Shown one piece after another: positions 59,178-64,000 of a stretch of DNA of 64,000 bases; within the stretch, counting starts at the first letter, position 1, and each line of letters starts with the position of its first letter. The translations under genes and the position numbers were made by a program. Under the pieces are notes generated by a model. The model saw only the letters and a program-made list of their open reading frames with translations. It was not told the DNA's origin and did not search any database. This DNA is from Ectorhizobium quercum (GTDB lineage Bacteria; Pseudomonadota; Alphaproteobacteria; Rhizobiales; Rhizobiaceae), in NCBI RefSeq assembly GCF_026552795.1, contig NZ_JANFPI010000004.1, forward strand, positions 62,001 through 126,000. Direction: 5' to 3'.

Positions 59178-60155
59178 ATGAATGATGTAATGAGACCGCA
59201 GATTGCGGAGATGCGGCCGAAGATCACGGTCATCGGCGTGGGCGGCGGCGGCGGCAACGCCGTCAACAACATGATCGCGGAAGGCTTGCAGGGGGTCGAT
59301 TTCATCGCCGCCAACACCGACGCGCAGGCGCTCACCATGTCGAAGGCAGAGCGGCTGATCCAGCTCGGCTCGGACATCACCGAAGGTCTCGGGGCCGGCT
59401 CGGTGCCGGATGTCGGCCGCGCCGCCGCGGAGGAATCCCTGCACGAGATCATGGACCACCTGAACGGCACGCATATGTGTTTCGTCACCGCCGGCATGGG
59501 CGGCGGCACGGGCACGGGTGCTGCGCCGGTCATCGCCCGCGCGGCCCGCGAGGCGGGTATCCTGACGGTCGGCGTCGTCACCAAGCCCTTCTCCTTCGAG
59601 GGGCGTCGCCGCCTGCAGGCCGCCGAGGAGGGCATCGAGCGTCTGCGTGAAGCGGCCGATACCGTCATCGTCATCCCGAACCAGAACCTGTTCCGCATCG
59701 CCGACGCCAACACCACGTTTGCCGATGCCTTCGTCATCGCCGACCGGGTGCTGTTTTCCGGCGTGTCGTGCATCACCGACCTGATCGTCAAGGAAGGCCT
59801 CATCAACCTCGACTTCGCCGACGTGAAGTCGGTGATGAAGGGCATGGGCCGCGCCATGATGGGCACCGGCGAATCCTCCGGCGAGGGCCGGGCGCTCAAG
59901 GCCGCCGAGGCCGCCATCGCCAACCCGCTGCTGGACGAGGTATCCATGAAGGGCGCGCGCGGCGTGCTGATCTCCATTTCCGGCGGCATGGACATGACGC
60001 TGTTCGAGGTGGACGAAGCCGCCACCCGCATCCGCGACGAGGTCGACGACGAGGCCGACATCGTCGTCGGCGCCATCTTCGACAAGAATTTCGACGGCCG
60101 CTTCCGCGTTTCCGTGGTGGCGACCGGGCTCGGCGAAGGACCGCTTCCGCTCTGA
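59178..60155 (+). CDS. ftsZ2: Short FtsZ paralogue lacking the C-terminal tail (FtsZ2)
   Basis: Tubulin-like GTPase, 325 residues. GTP-binding: [12 protein letters not shown], tubulin signature [12 protein letters not shown] (107-118), T-loops NTDAQAL and the synergy loop [11 protein letters not shown]. The protein stops right after the globular core ([11 protein letters not shown]), so the long linker and the C-terminal FtsA/ZipA-binding peptide of FtsZ1 are missing. A short second FtsZ of this kind is known from Sinorhizobium meliloti, where it is not the main division protein. AGGAGAG precedes ATG 59178. Its role is unclear. Confidence 0.92.
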   Translation: MNDVMRPQIAEMRPKITVIGVGGGGGNAVNNMIAEGLQGVDFIAANTDAQALTMSKAERLIQLGSDITEGLGAGSVPDVGRAAAEESLHEIMDHLNGTHMCFVTAGMGGGTGTGAAPVIARAAREAGILTVGVVTKPFSFEGRRRLQAAEEGIERLREAADTVIVIPNQNLFRIADANTTFADAFVIADRVLFSGVSCITDLIVKEGLINLDFADVKSVMKGMGRAMMGTGESSGEGRALKAAEAAIANPLLDEVSMKGARGVLISISGGMDMTLFEVDEAATRIRDEVDDEADIVVGAIFDKNFDGRFRVSVVATGLGEGPLPL

Positions 60156-60166
60156 CCTTGCGCAAG

Positions 60167-60205
60167 GCCATTCCGGATCGTCCCGAAACGGGCGTCCGGA
60201 ATGGC
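60167..60205. terminator. Terminator between ftsZ2 and the SHOCT gene
   Basis: GCCATTCCGGA (60167-60177) pairs with TCCGGAATGGC (60195-60205). The 17-base loop itself holds a CCCG/CGGG mini-stem. Convergent gap, so it can stop both transcripts. Confidence 0.75.
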
Positions 60206-60206
60206 T

Positions 60207-61037
60207 TCAGAGCCGGTCGAGCAGTTCCGCCTTCTTGGCCTGGAATTCGGCTTCCGTGAGAATGCCCTTCGCATGCAGGGCGGCCAGACGCTCGATCTTG
60301 CCGAATATGTCGTCGTCAGCCGGAGCTTCGCCGGCGGATACTTGCGTCACCGGTGCCGGTTGCGCCGGAGCGGGCGGCACGGCTGCCTCGCTGGCGGCAG
60401 GCGCTTCGCCTCGTCCCTCTTCGCCCGCGACCGGCACCTCTTCCAGTTCCGACAGCGAGACCAGTCCGTATTGCGAGGTGAAGGTCAGGCTCTGGTCCCC
60501 GCCCTGCTGCTGCGAGAAACCGCCGATCCGGTGGTCCTTCGTGTCAAAGACCCGGATGCGCCCGCCGATATCGATAGCCAGCCGCCGCGTGGCGGGGAAA
60601 AACGCATAGCGCAGGTTGTTCTGCCCGCCCGTCGAGGCGGGAACACCGAGATCGCCCGACCACCAGTTGCCGGACCCTGCCCCACCCGGAACGAACAGGC
60701 TGACGCCGCCGCCCTGCTGCTGCGACTGAAAGGCGGCCGGCGCGGCCAGCATCGCCTCGTTGCCCAGCAGGCCGGCCAGCTCGCGGCAGATCCCGTCCAC
60801 CGTCGCCTTCAGCCCGTTGTTGAACATGTCGCCGATCATGATCATGCCGCCCGCCGACCATTGGCCCATGCCGCCGAGTTCGGGATGGTTGAACTGCGCC
60901 TGCGATCCATAGCCCGCCATGACGGCGGCGAGCAGATGCTCCACCGCCGCCGGGCTGACCCCGTAGCGCCGCGCGATATCGTCCAGCACGCGCCGGCCTT
61001 CCTCGTTGAGCTGTCTCATCCTGCCGCCCGTATCCAT
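60207..61037 (-). CDS. SHOCT-domain protein of unknown function
   Basis: 276-residue cytosolic protein. The N-terminal ~110 residues (LNEEGRRVLDDIARRYGVS, AQFNHPELGGMGQWSAGGMIMIGDMFNNGLKATVDGICREL) form a conserved domain without assigned function. The middle is Gly/Gln-rich and resembles a beta sheet region; then a Pro/Ala-rich linker leads to a C-terminal SHOCT motif (DDIFGKIERLAALHAKGILTEAEFQAKKAELL), a short helical module found at the ends of many bacterial proteins. Start could be 61037 or ATG 61019 (MRQLNEEG), the latter fitting relatives better. No RBS is clear. Confidence 0.8.
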   Translation of the reverse strand: MDTGGRMRQLNEEGRRVLDDIARRYGVSPAAVEHLLAAVMAGYGSQAQFNHPELGGMGQWSAGGMIMIGDMFNNGLKATVDGICRELAGLLGNEAMLAAPAAFQSQQQGGGVSLFVPGGAGSGNWWSGDLGVPASTGGQNNLRYAFFPATRRLAIDIGGRIRVFDTKDHRIGGFSQQQGGDQSLTFTSQYGLVSLSELEEVPVAGEEGRGEAPAASEAAVPPAPAQPAPVTQVSAGEAPADDDIFGKIERLAALHAKGILTEAEFQAKKAELLDRL

Positions 61038-61245
61038 GTTCGTTACCGGGCGGCACCTGCCGGCCCTTGCTGCCGTTTCCTACCACGGACCGCCGCGGCT
61101 GGACAGGGCCGGCCGGCCTCCGGTTCCGGCACCACGGCGGGTTGCGCACGGGAAAATCGCTACCCCCCTTTTCCCGTGCGGCGTCTCCTGTAGATTGCAC
61201 TTTCCGCCGCGATTCGCCGGCGGCATCCAAACCGGAATTCCTGTC

Positions 61246-62517
61246 ATGAGCGTGATACAAGAGCCTGGGCCGAGGGCGGCCTCGCCCTTTTCGATTGCCG
61301 CCATCATCCTGTCGATGACGATCCTTGCGCTCGGCAACGGCATCATCTTCACCTACGTGCCCTACACGCTGGCACGCTCGCCCGACACGCAATGGGCTGC
61401 CGGGCTTTCCATCGCGGCGGTGGCGTTTGGCGGGCTGGTCGGCAGCGTGATCGCCGGGCCGCTGATCCGCCGCGCCGGTCATGCGCGGCTGTTCGCGGTC
61501 TCGTTCGCGCTGGTCATCATTTCCGAGGCCGTCATCGCGATGGGCGTCAGCCCGTGGGCGTGGATCTTCGCGCGCGGCCTGTTCGGCGCTGCCGGCAACA
61601 TGAATTTCATCATCACCCAGAGCTGGATCAACCATGCCGCCTCCAACGACTGGCGCGGCAAGGCGATGTCCTTCTTCTACATGACCTATGTGATCGGCCT
61701 CGGCCTCGGCGCCCTGCTGCTCGGCCGCCTTCCCGAAGCGGGCAACATCGCCCCGGTCGTCGCCATCGTCTTCTGCTCGCTCGCCATCCTGCCGGTCAGC
61801 CTCACCCGCCTGCCGATCCCGCCCGCGCCGGCCAGCGTCAGGATCGACCTGCCGCTCGCCTGGCGCAATTCCCCGGTCGCCTTCGTCGGGATCATCGCCG
61901 CCGGCGGGCTTTCGACCTCCGTGCAGAGCTTCACGCCGATCTACGCGGCAATGAACGGCGTCTCCCAGGACACGATCGCGACGCTGATGTTCGTCATGGC
62001 GCTCGGCCTGCTCTTCGTGCAATACCCGCTCGGCGCGCTTTCCGACCGCATCGACCGGCGGATCGTGCTGGTGCTGACCTGCGCGATCATCGCCACGGCC
62101 GGCAGCATCGCGCTCGGCGTTTCCTTCTCGTCCTTCGTTCTGCTGATGATCGTCTTTTCCGTTCTCGCCGGTTCGGCGGAATCGGTCTATTCCATCGCCT
62201 CGGCGCATGCCAACGACCGGGCCGACCCGTCCTATTTCGTGCCGCTCGCCTCGACGCTGCTGATCGCGTGGTCGATTTCCGCGACCTGCGTGCCGCTGGC
62301 GATCTCGGCGCTGACGCCGGTGTTCGGGCCAAAGACCTTCCTGTTCTCGGCCATCGCGGTGGCGGTCTGCTATGCCGCCTTCACCCTGCTGCGGCTGCGC
62401 GAACGGCCGCAGGTTCCCCCGGAGGACCGCGAGAGTTTCGAGATCAAGAGCGCGCAGGTGCCCGATGCCGCGGCCCTGACGCAGCCGGGCGCGGGCACGC
62501 CTGCGGAAAATCCTTAA
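61246..62517 (+). CDS. MFS transporter (YcaD-like)
   Basis: Inner-membrane transporter with about 12 helices, 423 residues. ATG 61246 gives the expected short N-terminus before the first helix (FSIAAIILSMTILALGNGIIFTYVPYTLA). The MFS motif region GPLIRRAGHARLFAVSFALVI follows helix 2, and YPLGALSDRIDRRIVLVLTCAIIATAGSIAL is the corresponding second-half motif. Starts upstream (61006) lie over the convergent gap. Cargo unknown. It ends 75 bases before lepA. Confidence 0.85.
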   Translation: MSVIQEPGPRAASPFSIAAIILSMTILALGNGIIFTYVPYTLARSPDTQWAAGLSIAAVAFGGLVGSVIAGPLIRRAGHARLFAVSFALVIISEAVIAMGVSPWAWIFARGLFGAAGNMNFIITQSWINHAASNDWRGKAMSFFYMTYVIGLGLGALLLGRLPEAGNIAPVVAIVFCSLAILPVSLTRLPIPPAPASVRIDLPLAWRNSPVAFVGIIAAGGLSTSVQSFTPIYAAMNGVSQDTIATLMFVMALGLLFVQYPLGALSDRIDRRIVLVLTCAIIATAGSIALGVSFSSFVLLMIVFSVLAGSAESVYSIASAHANDRADPSYFVPLASTLLIAWSISATCVPLAISALTPVFGPKTFLFSAIAVAVCYAAFTLLRLRERPQVPPEDRESFEIKSAQVPDAAALTQPGAGTPAENP

Positions 62518-62592
62518 AATTTTCCCCAATAGCCCGGTTCCGGCGCCTCTTTCCGCTTTGCGGGCGCTTGCACCCCTGCTATAGCGCGGAGC

Positions 62593-64000
<1,408 letters not shown>

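Overview
The window is high-GC chromosomal DNA from an alphaproteobacterium of the order Hyphomicrobiales, most likely family Rhizobiaceae (Shinella, Ensifer or Rhizobium type; the genus cannot be fixed from sequence reading). The evidence is a short tail-less FtsZ2, an MbfA membrane ferritin with a perfect ICE-box palindrome (Irr site), a RIME-like rhizobial intergenic repeat, infC starting with ATT, and lepA at the right edge. No rRNA, tRNA, CRISPR array or insertion sequence was seen.

Region 1 (1-5.9 kb) is a hydroxamate-type siderophore uptake locus: FhuB-like permease (cut by the left edge), FhuD-like binding protein and TonB-dependent receptor in one minus-strand run, an AraC regulator upstream, and a divergent FhuC-like ATPase.

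Region 2 (5.9-30.9 kb) is the most interesting part: a ~25 kb catabolic island that I read as a reductive nicotinate (or close N-heterocycle) pathway. It holds hydantoinase/oxoprolinase HyuA-HyuB, XdhC and MocA-type Mo-cofactor maturation proteins, a two-subunit NicAB-type Mo hydroxylase with a tri-heme cytochrome c tail, a branched-chain-type ABC importer, an orphan polytopic membrane protein, a ferredoxin-NADP reductase, a tripartite tricarboxylate (TctABC-type) importer, two PF06684 proteins, a UPF0280 (ApbE-like) protein, a 6-hydroxynicotinate reductase homologue and a MarR regulator. Seven 18-bp palindromes sharing TTnG-N4-CnAA sit in front of nearly every transcription unit of the island and nowhere else that I noticed. 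This suggests one MarR regulon. Proposed flow: uptake, hydroxylation to 6-hydroxynicotinate, ferredoxin-linked reduction to a tetrahydro-6-oxo lactam, then ATP-dependent lactam opening by HyuAB.

Region 3 (30.9-32.4 kb) is lower in GC, with one GFA-family gene flanked by two gene-poor stretches.

Region 4 (32.4-46.8 kb) is housekeeping and metabolic: SelO, paired YdcZ transporters, aldose epimerase, a KTSC protein, an acyl-CoA thioesterase, an EamA transporter, the sulfate ABC transporter (sbp-cysT-cysW-cysA), an orphan ParA, IF-3, an alpha/beta hydrolase, a BTLCP protease and an ABC-F ATPase.

Region 5 (46.8-64 kb) holds MbfA and a divergent truncated hemoglobin, a lipoate ligase with an N-terminal accessory domain, phosphoketolase, a giant MFS/acyltransferase/acyl-ACP synthetase fusion with a divergent TetR and three operator palindromes, TerC, a GNAT plus XRE-cupin pair, FtsZ2, a SHOCT protein, an MFS transporter and the 5' part of lepA.
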